The translations under genes and the position numbers were made by a program. Under the pieces are notes generated by a model, which had not been told where the DNA came from, made no database searches, and saw only the letters and a list, made by a program, of their open reading frames with translations. Positions 36,599 through 46,145 of a stretch of DNA of 64,000 nt are shown in pieces (position 1 is the stretch's first letter; the number at the start of each line of letters is the position of its first letter). Source of the stretch: a bacterium (GTDB lineage Bacteria; Bacteroidota; Ignavibacteria; Ignavibacteriales; Ignavibacteriaceae); NCBI GenBank assembly GCA_016716565.1, contig JADJWC010000002.1, positions 1,125,291 to 1,189,290 on the forward strand. The letters are read 5' to 3'.

Positions 36599-36627
36599 AA
36601 ACCCTCATTGCCTAACGATGAGGGTTT
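36599..36627 (+). terminator. Strong terminator after the PEGA lipoprotein gene
   Basis: AAACCCTCAT (36599-36608) pairs with ATGAGGGTTT (36618-36627), and a T-run continues to 36630. It abuts the restored stop codon of the minus-strand transporter (36629-36631). Confidence 0.9.
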
Positions 36628-36628
36628 T

Positions 36629-37518
36629 TTATTTTCTAATTTTTAATTGAACTAACAATGCACCAGCTGCGGCAATCAGCATTCCTATTCCTTCCTGTAA
36701 AGAAATCGCTTCACCGAGAAATATCCATGCAAGTACAGCAATTTGTATGAGCATTGTCCCATTAATTATGCTTGATTCCATTGCTGACAAAGTTCTGAGC
36801 GTAAAATTCCAAATAGTGAATGCTAGTGCCGTGTTGATAATCGCAAGCCATAGAAGATATAGTATATTTTTTTACTGATGGCTGGTAAGCCTTGAACAAG
36901 AATACCGGCTACCAGAAGAATTATCGAACCAATTCCCATACTGATAACTGTAACCACAACCGGATTACTTTTCACCTCGCGGTTGATGCTTCTTCCAAGT
37001 ACTGCTGATGCTGAGTTTGCTAACACTCCTATTGTCATAACAATAAGCCCTGCTGTTTGTTTATTATTCAGGTCGACTGGAAAAAAGTATATGAAGATTC
37101 CAAAAACAAAAAGTACTACTCCGGCCCATTGAATTGTTGTTGGATATTCATTGATTAAAAAAATCGCCATTAAAGCAACAATGAGTGGAGTAAAATTCAG
37201 CCAAAGGCTAACAGTAACTGATGGAAGAAGAGATAAACCAATGAACTGTGTCCCTTGTGTAAATGCATAAAACAGAAAGCCTAATAGAACAAGTTTCAGC
37301 CAGTCTTTCTTATCAAGATTCTTAATTACCACAGAATTCTTTTTAGTGAATGCAAATGGCAGAAGACAAATAAACGCGATAGTGTACCGCAATCCTGCAA
37401 AAGTTAATGGTGGAATTTCGGCTAGCCCGATTTTAATTATCACAAAAGATGTCGACCAAAGAAAAGTTACAAGCAGTGCGAGCAAAAGCGTGGAAAGATG
37501 AGATTGGTGCTTACTCAT
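36629..37518 (-). pseudogene. EamA/DMT family transporter, frameshifted
   Basis: The first 220 or so residues (from ATG 37518) are an EamA drug/metabolite transporter with membrane helices and the SxxxxxxR-type start WSTSFVIIKIGLAEIPPLTFAGLRY. After ISKK the frame runs into unrelated residues and stops at 36823. Another frame directly continues the family: LLWLAIINTALAFTIWN, then SAMESSIINGTMLIQIAVLAWIFLGE, ending at a stop at 36629-36631. Adding one A to the seven-base homopolymer at 36866-36872 joins them into a 296-residue protein of normal length. It is either a recent mutation or a sequencing error. It overlaps the glycosyltransferase gene by four bases (ATGA). Confidence 0.85.
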
Positions 37519-39046
37519 ATGAATATTTTATCGCTTTGTCTGATATCTTCAATACTCACTTTCAAGCCTCTTCCAATAAAAATTGTAAGATTGTTCTCAT
37601 ACGGCATTCCGTACTTTGCCTTATGAAATCCTGCTTTGTAAACTTCTTCCAAAGCTTCCAGATGTTCTTCAAGTTCACCACCGATAATAATTACTGTTGA
37701 ATAATTTCTTCCATCAGGCCACCAATACCAATAATTGTTATGAGGACATATGACCTTAGGCAGAGGAAATTTTTTACTGAAATATTCAATCGCGCCTGCT
37801 TTACCGTAGTTGCTACAGTATACAACTGTATTTTTTCTTTCTGTTTCCGGAAGTGTGAGATAAACATCAGAAACATTTTTCGCTAATTCTTCCCACCCGA
37901 ACATATCAGAATAAAATTGAGGGAGTACTGTTTCATGGCCTTCATTGCTCGAGGGTTTAAGTCCTACTGCATTTTGATAATCAAGAAATCTTTCAACCGA
38001 GAGGAAGGGACGTGCAAAAGGTGCAAACAAAATTCCAACCGTAATAATTGGAACGGCTGCTGCATATTTAATCCAGCTCTTACTCAAACTCCATTTCTCT
38101 ATCATCACTGCGCCGCTCGCAAAAAGTATTTGATACGCAGCAGCTATATATTCTCCTTTGCTATGCCCGTTGATTAAAAGAATAATGAAAGTTGTAAGCC
38201 AGATGAATCCAACAGCACGGAATTGTTTGCCCTCTCTGTTCACAAAATAAAATAACAATCCCGGCAGCCAGATTAGAATTGATAACGGGTTTAGAATTAA
38301 GATCTGGTCAATAAAAAATGAAACAGGTGTTAATCCGCCGTACTTTCTTGATGCAGCATTTCTCATAAATTCAAGGTGAGCAAATTCGTGTGATATATTC
38401 CAGATTAAATATGGTGAAAAAATTAATAGAGCAATTGCAGCGGCGATATATGGATATTTTGTTTTCAATTCTTTTCTTAATGGAGTGAAAAGTGTTCCAA
38501 CAGCAATTCCTGAGCACAGCCAGAGCATCTTGTTTTGTTCAGGAGTCCAAATCCGATAACAACTCCAAGCAGCAGCCAGAGTTTCTGGTTATTGGTTTGA
38601 ACAATTCTAAGAAAAATATATGCCGATGAAATCCAGAAAAGAAAATCGAAAGTGTTCATTGAATAAATAGTATTCATTCCGAGAAAGATCGGGCTGAGCA
38701 TAAAAGTAATTGTAGAAATTAAAACTGCTGTTTTCCCTCCGCCTAGCCGAACAGTAAACATTCCGATCATAAAAAGAATAATTGAAGTAACAATCGCCGG
38801 AATCATTCTTATTACAATCATCGAATCACCGAAAAGTGATTTCCACAACGCAAGAATCCATATTGAAAATGGCGGATGATCAACATATCCAAAATCAAGT
38901 CTGTTAGCACACGCTAAATAATAATACTCATCACGAAACATTCCGTAAGCAAAAAAAGCCTGTGTTATCAGGTAGATGAGAAGATTCAAAAAAGAAATTG
39001 AAATAATTAGTGAGAGAATGTTTCGGGGAATTTTATCGTTTTCCAT
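37515..39046 (-). pseudogene. GT39-like membrane glycosyltransferase, frameshifted
   Basis: The N-terminal part (39046 to about 38530) has the dolichyl-phosphate-mannose-protein mannosyltransferase-like (GT39/ArnT-type) opening: GMFRDEYYYLACANRLDFGYVDHPP, then several helices to GFGLLNKT. The frame then shifts. The C-terminal part (38528-37515, starting MLWLCSGIAVG) continues the same protein with membrane helices and a periplasmic C-terminal domain. One extra A near 38529-38532 restores a 510-residue protein. Such enzymes move sugars from a lipid carrier to envelope targets. The adjacent GT9 gene supports a surface polysaccharide role. Confidence 0.85.
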
Positions 39047-39061
39047 TTTGAAGAAACTCTG

Positions 39062-40084
39062 TTATAAATTCACAAATGATTTTATTCTTTGATAAACTTT
39101 TTCTGAATCAATTCCACCTATTCCACTGAAATCACAAATGTGCGGATCGCCGGGACAGACTGTTTGGCAATAATTTTCTTCCGGCAAAATTATTTCAGAT
39201 TTATTTCCGAGAGGACCCCATAACTTTGGCGAGCAGGCAGGAAGCGGACAAAACATTGAAATAGTCGGAACCTCCAATGCAGCACAAATATGCAGCGGTC
39301 CGGTGCTTGCTGAAACAAGGACATCCAACGCGCTGAAATTAATTATTGACTCTCTCAGAGTTAAACCAATATTGGGATAAAAGATGTTATTAATATTCTG
39401 TAATTTGTCAGGTGGATTATTATCTGTAACAAAAACTCTAATATTTTTTTCTTCTGATAAACGAACAATTAATTTTCCGTATTCTTCAATCGATAAATTT
39501 GGTGAAGACTTTCCGCTTGTTGTATTTATCCCGACTAATATTTCTTTATTGGATGATAACTTTCTTCTAATTTCATCTCTCTTTTTAATCTCTTCAGTTG
39601 ATAAAAATATTTCCGGCTCAAGACTCTTTGGTTCGATTCCAATTTTCCTTGCCATATCAAGGCAATAATCTGCTTCGTGTCTTAAGGGAATATATTTTCT
39701 CCGGTCAACATATTTAGAAAAGGTAAGGAACTGATAAAGCTTATGTCCAACACCAACACGATTTGGTATTCCGCTGAAAAATAAAATCCAATTTAGTCTT
39801 TCGTTGGGCAGAAGCATAAATGCATGAGTAAATTTTCGCTTTCTAATTTCTCCAACAAGATTCCAAAAAGATTTTGGATTTGTTTCATCCTCGCCATCGA
39901 ATAAAATAATTTCATCAACATGCGGGTTGTTGAGATAGATATCTTTTGTGTACTTTCTGACGAGGACAGAAACAAAACTATCGGAGTAAACTTTTTTTAT
40001 TTCACGAGGAATCGGTGTGGAAAGGACCACATCACCGATACGGTCGATTCTTGACACTAATATTCGTAGTTTACTTTTATTCAT
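39062..40084 (-). CDS. Glycosyltransferase family 9 (ADP-heptose:LPS heptosyltransferase-like)
   Basis: The protein has 340 residues from ATG 40084; a GTG four codons upstream is possible. ILVSRIDRIGDVVLSTP is the family's N-terminal motif, and VLVSASTGPLHICAALEVPTISMF is the C-terminal nucleotide-sugar site. It adds a heptose or similar sugar during lipopolysaccharide or surface glycan assembly at the inner face of the membrane. It is 15 bases upstream of the GT39-like gene and is likely in the same operon. Confidence 0.92.
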   Translation of the reverse strand: MNKSKLRILVSRIDRIGDVVLSTPIPREIKKVYSDSFVSVLVRKYTKDIYLNNPHVDEIILFDGEDETNPKSFWNLVGEIRKRKFTHAFMLLPNERLNWILFFSGIPNRVGVGHKLYQFLTFSKYVDRRKYIPLRHEADYCLDMARKIGIEPKSLEPEIFLSTEEIKKRDEIRRKLSSNKEILVGINTTSGKSSPNLSIEEYGKLIVRLSEEKNIRVFVTDNNPPDKLQNINNIFYPNIGLTLRESIINFSALDVLVSASTGPLHICAALEVPTISMFCPLPACSPKLWGPLGNKSEIILPEENYCQTVCPGDPHICDFSGIGGIDSEKVYQRIKSFVNL

Positions 40085-40204
40085 ATTACGGTTCACAGTC
40101 CGAAAAATACAACTAAAATATAATTTAAGCAGTAACTACTATTGCATAGGCTAATTCGCTCGGTTAATTAAAAGCTTGCTTCCCAAAATATTGATTCGCT
40201 TCGA

Positions 40205-40215
40205 CTTACAAGTCT
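40205..40215. repeat. CTTACAAGTCT core, second copy
   Basis: The 11 bases are identical to 13987-13997 and sit in the divergent gap between the GT9 gene and the methyltransferase gene, with a GACTTACAAGTC near-palindrome and TTTTT after it. Confidence 0.3.
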
Positions 40216-40261
40216 TTTTGATTAATTTTAGATTTATAATTAAAGCAGAATGTCCTGAATA

Positions 40262-41233
40262 TTGATGAAGACAAAATTGCAGACAAAAAACACAAGAGAG
40301 AAATTATCCCGCCTTGATATTGATGAGGAGCTTCGAAAAAAAATTCTCCCATATTGCAGATTAAAGGAAGGTCAAATCTGGAAGGACCCTAAGGGAAAAC
40401 ATAAAGTCGGTGTTCTGGATGCAACTATTTTTGAGGATACAAAAAAGTTATTTAACAAAGAAAAAGTACAGCTTGTTATAAACGATCCTCCTTACAATGT
40501 TGTTGTCGGGAATGCCAATACACAAAACCTCTCCAAAATAAAAATTGATGAATACATCGATTTCTCGCGTAAGTGGATTTCCAATGTTTTATCTGTGCTT
40601 GATAAAAATTCTTCTCTTTACATCTGGCTTGGTGCAGATCAGAATGACGGTTTCCAGCCGCTGCCTGAATTTATGATGATGATGAGAGAATTTAAAGAGA
40701 TGAAAACCCGAAGCTTCATTACTATGCGCAATCAAAGAGGCTACGGAACTCAGAAAAACTGGATGTCTGTTCGACAAGAACTTCTTTACTATACAAAAGG
40801 AGATCCTTACTTCAAAGTTGTTTATACTGATATACCAAAAATCCTCGGCGGTTATTACAAAGAAGTAAACGGAGAAGTGACTGACAATTTTGAGAGAAGC
40901 AAATCTAATTTCATCCGTCCAGGAAATGTTTGGGTTGATATACAACAAGTATTTTACAGGATGGAAGAAAATGTTCCCGGTGCTTATGCACAAAAACCAT
41001 TGAAAGCAATTTCAAGAATAATTGAATCTAGCAGCCGAAAGAATGATCTTGTTGCAGATTTTTTCAGTCATAGTGGAGTTACTCTTCTAGCTTCTGAAAT
41101 TCTTGGACGAAAATGTTATGCAATGGAGATAGATCCTGCGTTTGCTGAACTTTCAATAAGACGGCTTGAACATTATCGCAAAACCGGAAAGACAGGCTGG
41201 CAATGGGAAAATCCGTTTCCAGAACTAAAGTAA
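40262..41233 (+). CDS. Solitary site-specific DNA methyltransferase (N4/N6, beta order)
   Basis: The protein has 323 residues. The catalytic motif IV DPPYNV is near the N-terminus (residues 75-80), and the SAM-binding motif I comes later in a changed form, VADFFSHSGVTLLASE, where DPFxGSGTT is usual; this order is the beta class (N6_N4_Mtase). It should methylate an adenine or cytosine amino group in a DNA site. No restriction gene is next to it, so it is an orphan methylase; a regulatory or protective role is possible. An RNA target is less likely given the DPPY motif. Confidence 0.88.
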   Translation: MMKTKLQTKNTREKLSRLDIDEELRKKILPYCRLKEGQIWKDPKGKHKVGVLDATIFEDTKKLFNKEKVQLVINDPPYNVVVGNANTQNLSKIKIDEYIDFSRKWISNVLSVLDKNSSLYIWLGADQNDGFQPLPEFMMMMREFKEMKTRSFITMRNQRGYGTQKNWMSVRQELLYYTKGDPYFKVVYTDIPKILGGYYKEVNGEVTDNFERSKSNFIRPGNVWVDIQQVFYRMEENVPGAYAQKPLKAISRIIESSSRKNDLVADFFSHSGVTLLASEILGRKCYAMEIDPAFAELSIRRLEHYRKTGKTGWQWENPFPELK

Positions 41234-41342
41234 TTAAAACATAAATTGGAAAATTATACTTCCAAGTTGCATCGTTTTGAATTGAACTTTCTATATCAAT
41301 CAGTTAGCTTTGTTCATCAAAATTAAATCTGGAAAACTTCTG

Positions 41343-42257
41343 ATGGAAAAAATTATATTCGCACTTGCTGCACTATTTTCAATAGCGTTTCTCTATTCCT
41401 GCAAAACAGAAACACTTGAGACAAAAGGCTCGCCGGAATATCTTGAAGAAATAAAAAAATGGGATCAGAGAAGAGCAGAAAGACTCAAAGCCGATGACGG
41501 CTGGTTAAATCTTGTCGGAAGAACCTGGCTCAAGCCCGGCGAAAACAAATTCGGTTCAGCAAAAGATAATGACGTTGTGATCGAATCGGACAATGTTCCT
41601 GATTATATGGGTGTTTTTGATTTTCAAGATTCTACAGTTATGATGAAGGTAAGTGATGGGGTTGAAGTATTATTCAATGGTAATCCTGTAAAAGAAATGG
41701 TGATGATCGGCGATACTAAAAAAGATATGACTGTATTTCAATCCGGTCCGATAAAGTGGAATCTTATTGTTCGCGATTCACTTTATGGTATTCGATTCCG
41801 CGATCTTGAATCTGAACTTGTTAAAAAGTTTTCAGGAATTGAACGTTTTCCTGTCAATGAAGATTGGAAAGTTAATGCTGATTTTGAAGCATACGATCCA
41901 CCCAAGAAAATAGAAGTGCCGAATGTTTTGGGACAAATTGATGTAGAGCCTTCGCCAGGTGCAGTTGCATTCACAATGAATAACCAGAATTACAGAATTG
42001 ATGTAATAGATGCCGGTGACAGACTATGGCTTATCTTTGCGGACGGAACAAGCGGGGAAGAAACTTACGGCGGAGGAAGATTTTTATACACTGATAGTAA
42101 AGCAGATTCAACAGGTAAAGTAATCGTAGATTTTAACAAAGCATATAATCCGCCTTGCGTGCTGACAAAATATGCGACCTGTCCATTACCTCCAAAGCAA
42201 AACTATATCAAGCTAAGAATAACTGCCGGTGAAAAAATGTGGGGAGGACATCATTGA
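41343..42257 (+). CDS. DUF1684 family lipoprotein
   Basis: The protein has 304 residues. From ATG 41343 it starts with a lipoprotein signal ending LYSC; an upstream TTG at 41310 would add 11 residues before the signal and is disfavoured. DUF1684 blocks are clear: DDGWLNLVGRTWLKPGEN, GIRFRDLES, and GGGRFL with FNKAYNPPCVLTKYATCPLPP near the C-terminus. Function is unknown, with a FHA-like/beta-rich fold. Its last seven bases overlap the end of the convergent DinB gene. Confidence 0.9.
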   Translation: MEKIIFALAALFSIAFLYSCKTETLETKGSPEYLEEIKKWDQRRAERLKADDGWLNLVGRTWLKPGENKFGSAKDNDVVIESDNVPDYMGVFDFQDSTVMMKVSDGVEVLFNGNPVKEMVMIGDTKKDMTVFQSGPIKWNLIVRDSLYGIRFRDLESELVKKFSGIERFPVNEDWKVNADFEAYDPPKKIEVPNVLGQIDVEPSPGAVAFTMNNQNYRIDVIDAGDRLWLIFADGTSGEETYGGGRFLYTDSKADSTGKVIVDFNKAYNPPCVLTKYATCPLPPKQNYIKLRITAGEKMWGGHH

Positions 42258-42766
42258 AATTCGTTTATAAGTTCTTTGATGGTTTCAATATGATGTTCAT
42301 CGTGCTCTAATATAAACTGAGCCATATCAATCGGTCTCATCGACTGCTGAAGTCTTGGATGTATTGAGCTTTTCATCAGATCTTTCTCATCAAGACTTTT
42401 CATCCTTTTAATAAAATTTTCTCTCACGATTTTAAATTGATTAACAAGTTTGAAAATATCCTTGCTGTTATGATTTGCTTCATCCGTTTTCCTGTTGTTA
42501 AGATCAGCGGGTCTTAACTTCTCTTTGCCTTCAATAAAATCATCTATTCTGCCGTCGTGCAACTCTTCAAGATCTATAAGATGACCTACATTTTCTTTAA
42601 TTGACCAACGGTTGTCAATCTTTCGTATCAAAACGTCTTCGGGTAAAGATGATACAAGCTTAGAAATTTTATCAGGATTTTCACTAAGTTTTTTCAGAAT
42701 TCTATCATAATTAGCCTGCGATAAATCAAACTGAAATTTTTTATCAAACCATTTCATTTTCGTCAT
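42251..42766 (-). CDS. DinB-like family protein
   Basis: The protein has 171 residues and is helical. The DinB-type metal ligands are seen as His in NVGHLIDLE and HxxxH in EHDEHHIETI near the C-terminus. These four-helix bundle proteins bind divalent metal and often act in thiol transfer or stress responses; the substrate is unknown. The gene starts two bases after the stop of the esterase gene. Confidence 0.88.
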   Translation of the reverse strand: MTKMKWFDKKFQFDLSQANYDRILKKLSENPDKISKLVSSLPEDVLIRKIDNRWSIKENVGHLIDLEELHDGRIDDFIEGKEKLRPADLNNRKTDEANHNSKDIFKLVNQFKIVRENFIKRMKSLDEKDLMKSSIHPRLQQSMRPIDMAQFILEHDEHHIETIKELINEFQ

Positions 42767-42768
42767 AG

Positions 42769-43611
42769 TTACTCTTCATTTTTGAATACGGAAATCAGCC
42801 CGTGTGTTAGCGATTCCGGCGGACCCATCAGATGAGTTGAGCCATCAAAAACTTTTGCCTCCAGCTTAACACCTGAATAATTGCGATCCTGAATCTGTGT
42901 TACAAGGTTATCAATCGGATTAAAAAACTTTTCATCTGATTCGTCACTGCCGACTGAAATAAAAATTTTCAATTTCTTATCAGATATTTTATCTGTAGAA
43001 GTTTCTTCATAATTAAAAATTGAATAATCATCCCAGGCGAGACCCGGACTGCCGATAATATACCTGTTAAATATTTCGGGTTTTGTAAACAGTGAGTACA
43101 ATCCAAACAGTCCGCCTATTGAATAACCATTTATTGTTCTATTGCCCGGAATCGTTCTATAGTTCGAATCAATTAATGGTATCAATTCATTCTCAATAAA
43201 CAATAAAAAATTCTCGGCACCGCCGGACTCAATCGGTCTGTAATCTCGCCTGCGTTTTTCTCCTGCTGACTTATCCGCAGATCCGTAACCAATTCCAACA
43301 ATTATTAATTCCGGAATATTATCACCTATCTGCAGATAACGCGCAATGCTTGCAGCCAGACCAAATGCTATATCTCCATCCAGCACATAAAGCACAGGAA
43401 ATTTTTTATCAGTTGTAGAATAATTATCAGGTACGCTTATTAGAATCCGGAATGTATCTTTCACAGAATCAGAAAACATTAATCGTTCTGAAGTATTATA
43501 GAGAAAGGAATTTTGTACATCAGTCTCTTCGGAAATTGTCTGGGAATTTATGAGATTGATTGGAACGAGTGATACTGCGATCAATATCGAAATAAACAAA
43601 AACTGTTTCAT
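42769..43611 (-). CDS. Secreted esterase of the IroE/Fes-like family
   Basis: The protein has 280 residues. A signal peptide ends near INSQ. PVLYVLDGD, the nucleophile motif GYSIGGLFGLY, and a C-terminal His in GSTHLMGPPESL place it in the putative esterase family (PF00756), where enzymes cleave esters such as siderophore backbones or acyl sugars. Substrate unknown. A second member, without signal, is at 23168. Confidence 0.88.
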   Translation of the reverse strand: MKQFLFISILIAVSLVPINLINSQTISEETDVQNSFLYNTSERLMFSDSVKDTFRILISVPDNYSTTDKKFPVLYVLDGDIAFGLAASIARYLQIGDNIPELIIVGIGYGSADKSAGEKRRRDYRPIESGGAENFLLFIENELIPLIDSNYRTIPGNRTINGYSIGGLFGLYSLFTKPEIFNRYIIGSPGLAWDDYSIFNYEETSTDKISDKKLKIFISVGSDESDEKFFNPIDNLVTQIQDRNYSGVKLEAKVFDGSTHLMGPPESLTHGLISVFKNEE

Positions 43612-43832
43612 TTACTGGCTCCCTGCTTATTAAATTATTTTACAGTTATCCAAAATTTAAAGGAAAGTATTACCCAAAAACCGACGCAAAGGAAAAATTT
43701 TACTTATTCATTTACTATTATGTGCGCGATGATTATGTTTATTGGGTATAAAAATTGATTCCTTAGTTGTTTGGTTCGTGGTCTTTAACATATACTAAAT
43801 TATAAAGAATATTTCACTTTAAAGGTGCAATA

Positions 43833-44987
43833 ATGAATAAGTTAATTTCGCTGATTATAATCTTTTATTCGGGAGTTTGCTTCTCACAAAGTTTTTCAAC
43901 TCCTCTCACTAATCCATATAACCTGGATAATTCCGGAAGTTTTAACAGCCCTGTTTTTGTTGACATAGATAATGATGGTGATTTAGATTGCTTTAGCGGA
44001 CTCGGAACCGGACAAACTACTTATTATAAAAATAATGGAACAAATGTATTTCCTGCTTTCGCTTCCTGGCAATTAGCAAACATTTTCGGAATTTTTGATG
44101 CGGGAAATAATGCGAAACCTGAATTTGCCGATATTGATTTTGACGGCGATTATGATCTTTATCTCGGAGAAGCCGGATTTAGAATTTTGTTCTTAAGAAA
44201 CTCAAGTGCATTTAATCCAAACTTCACTTACATAGTTGATAACCCGGCAGGAATTTCTGGATTGGGAAGCAATGTTACTCCGGCTTTTGTTGATATAGAT
44301 GATGACAATGATTTTGATTTATTCACAGGTCAGCTTGATGGGAATATTTTATTTTTCAGAAATATCGGGACAAGGTTTAATCCATCGTGGGCAAATTCGT
44401 TATTTAACCCTTTTGGATTAAATGATGTTGGCTCAAGATCAAAACCTACTTTCTGCGATGTTGATAAAGATGGCGATTATGATATTTTCATCGGGAACGA
44501 AAGTGGTGACATTATCTTTTTTAGGAATACCGGGACAAAGACTGATCCAGCTTTCGGAATTCCTTTAACTAATCCATTCGGATTGTCGAATGTGGGAACG
44601 AATGCAACTCCAACTTTTGCAGATATTGATAATGATGGGAAAGAAGATCTATTCGTTGGTTCAGGCACAGGTGCGACATATTATTTCAGGAATACCACAA
44701 TAGTAAGTGTTGAAGAAGAGCAGAATTCTTCATTTGTTGAAGTCAAGGCTTATCCTAATCCGGTTAACAACATCCTCAGTATCAGCGGCAGTCAAATTAA
44801 TTTGGATGATGCTGAGCTATCTGTCTATTCAATTCTAGGCGAAAAACTAAACCTCAGTATCACAAAGAATGGATCATTTGCAACAATCAATTTTTCTGAT
44901 CTGACTGCGGGCATTTATATTCTTGTTATAAAGAATGACTTTATTAATTACACATCAAAAATTATAAAGACAGGCAGGGGATTTTAA
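43833..44987 (+). CDS. T9SS-secreted FG-GAP/VCBS-type repeat protein
   Basis: The protein has 384 residues. After a signal peptide, about five repeats of roughly 60 residues each carry a DIDNDGDLD-like loop and a phenylalanine-rich strand (LFFRN). The C-terminal domain (AYPNPVNNILSI ... IIKTGRGF) is a shorter T9SS type A tail that differs from the six-strand Ignavibacteria version at 4.5-11 kb. An extracellular binding role is likely. It is convergent with the next gene, with 10 bases between the stops. Confidence 0.85.
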   Translation: MNKLISLIIIFYSGVCFSQSFSTPLTNPYNLDNSGSFNSPVFVDIDNDGDLDCFSGLGTGQTTYYKNNGTNVFPAFASWQLANIFGIFDAGNNAKPEFADIDFDGDYDLYLGEAGFRILFLRNSSAFNPNFTYIVDNPAGISGLGSNVTPAFVDIDDDNDFDLFTGQLDGNILFFRNIGTRFNPSWANSLFNPFGLNDVGSRSKPTFCDVDKDGDYDIFIGNESGDIIFFRNTGTKTDPAFGIPLTNPFGLSNVGTNATPTFADIDNDGKEDLFVGSGTGATYYFRNTTIVSVEEEQNSSFVEVKAYPNPVNNILSISGSQINLDDAELSVYSILGEKLNLSITKNGSFATINFSDLTAGIYILVIKNDFINYTSKIIKTGRGF

Positions 44988-44997
44988 GAAATAAAAT

Positions 44998-46140
44998 TTA
45001 TTGTGTGACTTCATTTATAATGTGACGGGTAACCATTGGAAGCCCGTTTTCTATTTTTTCATTCTCAATATTATCTCGGTAGAAAGAATAAAGTTTTTCA
45101 TCTGTTAATAGATTTTTAATAACTCCGGGAAGCTTGCTAATTTTTGGTTCATAGATGCCAAGCTTCTTTTCTACCAGATAATCAACATTCCCCTGTTCCT
45201 GTTCCCAGATGTAATCATTAACGACGGGAACTTTTTTTAGATTTAAGATTTCCATAATTGTAGAAGCACCGCATTTTGTGAGCACAACATCCGAAATGCT
45301 TATCAAATCATAAATGAAATCAACATAACCATAAATTTTTAGTTGTGCTGCCTGATATTTTTCTTTCAATCTTTCAGCACCATTTTGAAGCACTTCATTC
45401 TTACCGCAGACAATTCCTATTTCATAATCAGGTTTTGAAGAAAGAATCTCTTCAAGTATTCTTTCACCTTTCGGTATTCCATCGCCACCTCCTAAAATTA
45501 AAAGCAGTTTTTTAGAAGTATCATATTCATACTTGTTTTTCAAAGTACTAACTTCATTTGCAGAAATTTGCTTTGAAAATTTTTCATCAATCACAAAAGG
45601 AAAGGTTTGAACTTTGTAACCTCTATTTTTATTAAGGACTTTTTCTTTTAAATCTTCACTAAACACAATAAAATTCTGATTCTTTATCAAAAACCACATC
45701 GGGTGTGGAGTGAACGGATCTGTAATTACTGTTTCGACTTGTATCAATAAATTTTTCTTCTTTAGAATTCTATAAATAGGTATGATTAGAAAGAAATGGA
45801 AGATCACTATTTTATCAGGTTTCTCATTTACGATCGTCTCTTCAAGATATTTACTCACAAAGGGAGTGATGAGCAGGCAGGTTATCCTGGCTATAATCGG
45901 AATTTTATTTATTGCATAAAGGAATTCAAAAACCCATTTACCCGTGTATTGAAGCATCCGGTAACCATCTTCAATTATATACTGAACCCAACGGGGAGTT
46001 TTCTCAAAGCCATAAACTAGCTTTGGATCCGTGACATCTGAAAAATATTTATTCATATAATTAAATATTGCACGAGCAGGTGCCAGATGACCTCCACCGG
46101 TTTTCAGATATACAAATAAATATTTTTGCTTTTTATTCAC
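44998..46140 (-). CDS. MGDG-synthase-like glycosyltransferase (GT28 type), copy 1
   Basis: The protein has 380 residues. The N-terminal GGGHLAPARAI loop matches the GGGH motif of diacylglycerol galactosyl/glucosyl-transferases, and the C-terminal nucleotide-sugar site is LLILGGGDG with LTKCGASTIMEILN. These enzymes make glycolipids such as monogalactosyl or monoglucosyl diacylglycerol at the membrane. It lies five bases after the second, divergent copy, so the two are likely translated together. Confidence 0.85.
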   Translation of the reverse strand: MNKKQKYLFVYLKTGGGHLAPARAIFNYMNKYFSDVTDPKLVYGFEKTPRWVQYIIEDGYRMLQYTGKWVFEFLYAINKIPIIARITCLLITPFVSKYLEETIVNEKPDKIVIFHFFLIIPIYRILKKKNLLIQVETVITDPFTPHPMWFLIKNQNFIVFSEDLKEKVLNKNRGYKVQTFPFVIDEKFSKQISANEVSTLKNKYEYDTSKKLLLILGGGDGIPKGERILEEILSSKPDYEIGIVCGKNEVLQNGAERLKEKYQAAQLKIYGYVDFIYDLISISDVVLTKCGASTIMEILNLKKVPVVNDYIWEQEQGNVDYLVEKKLGIYEPKISKLPGVIKNLLTDEKLYSFYRDNIENEKIENGLPMVTRHIINEVTQ

Positions 46141-46145
46141 TACAA

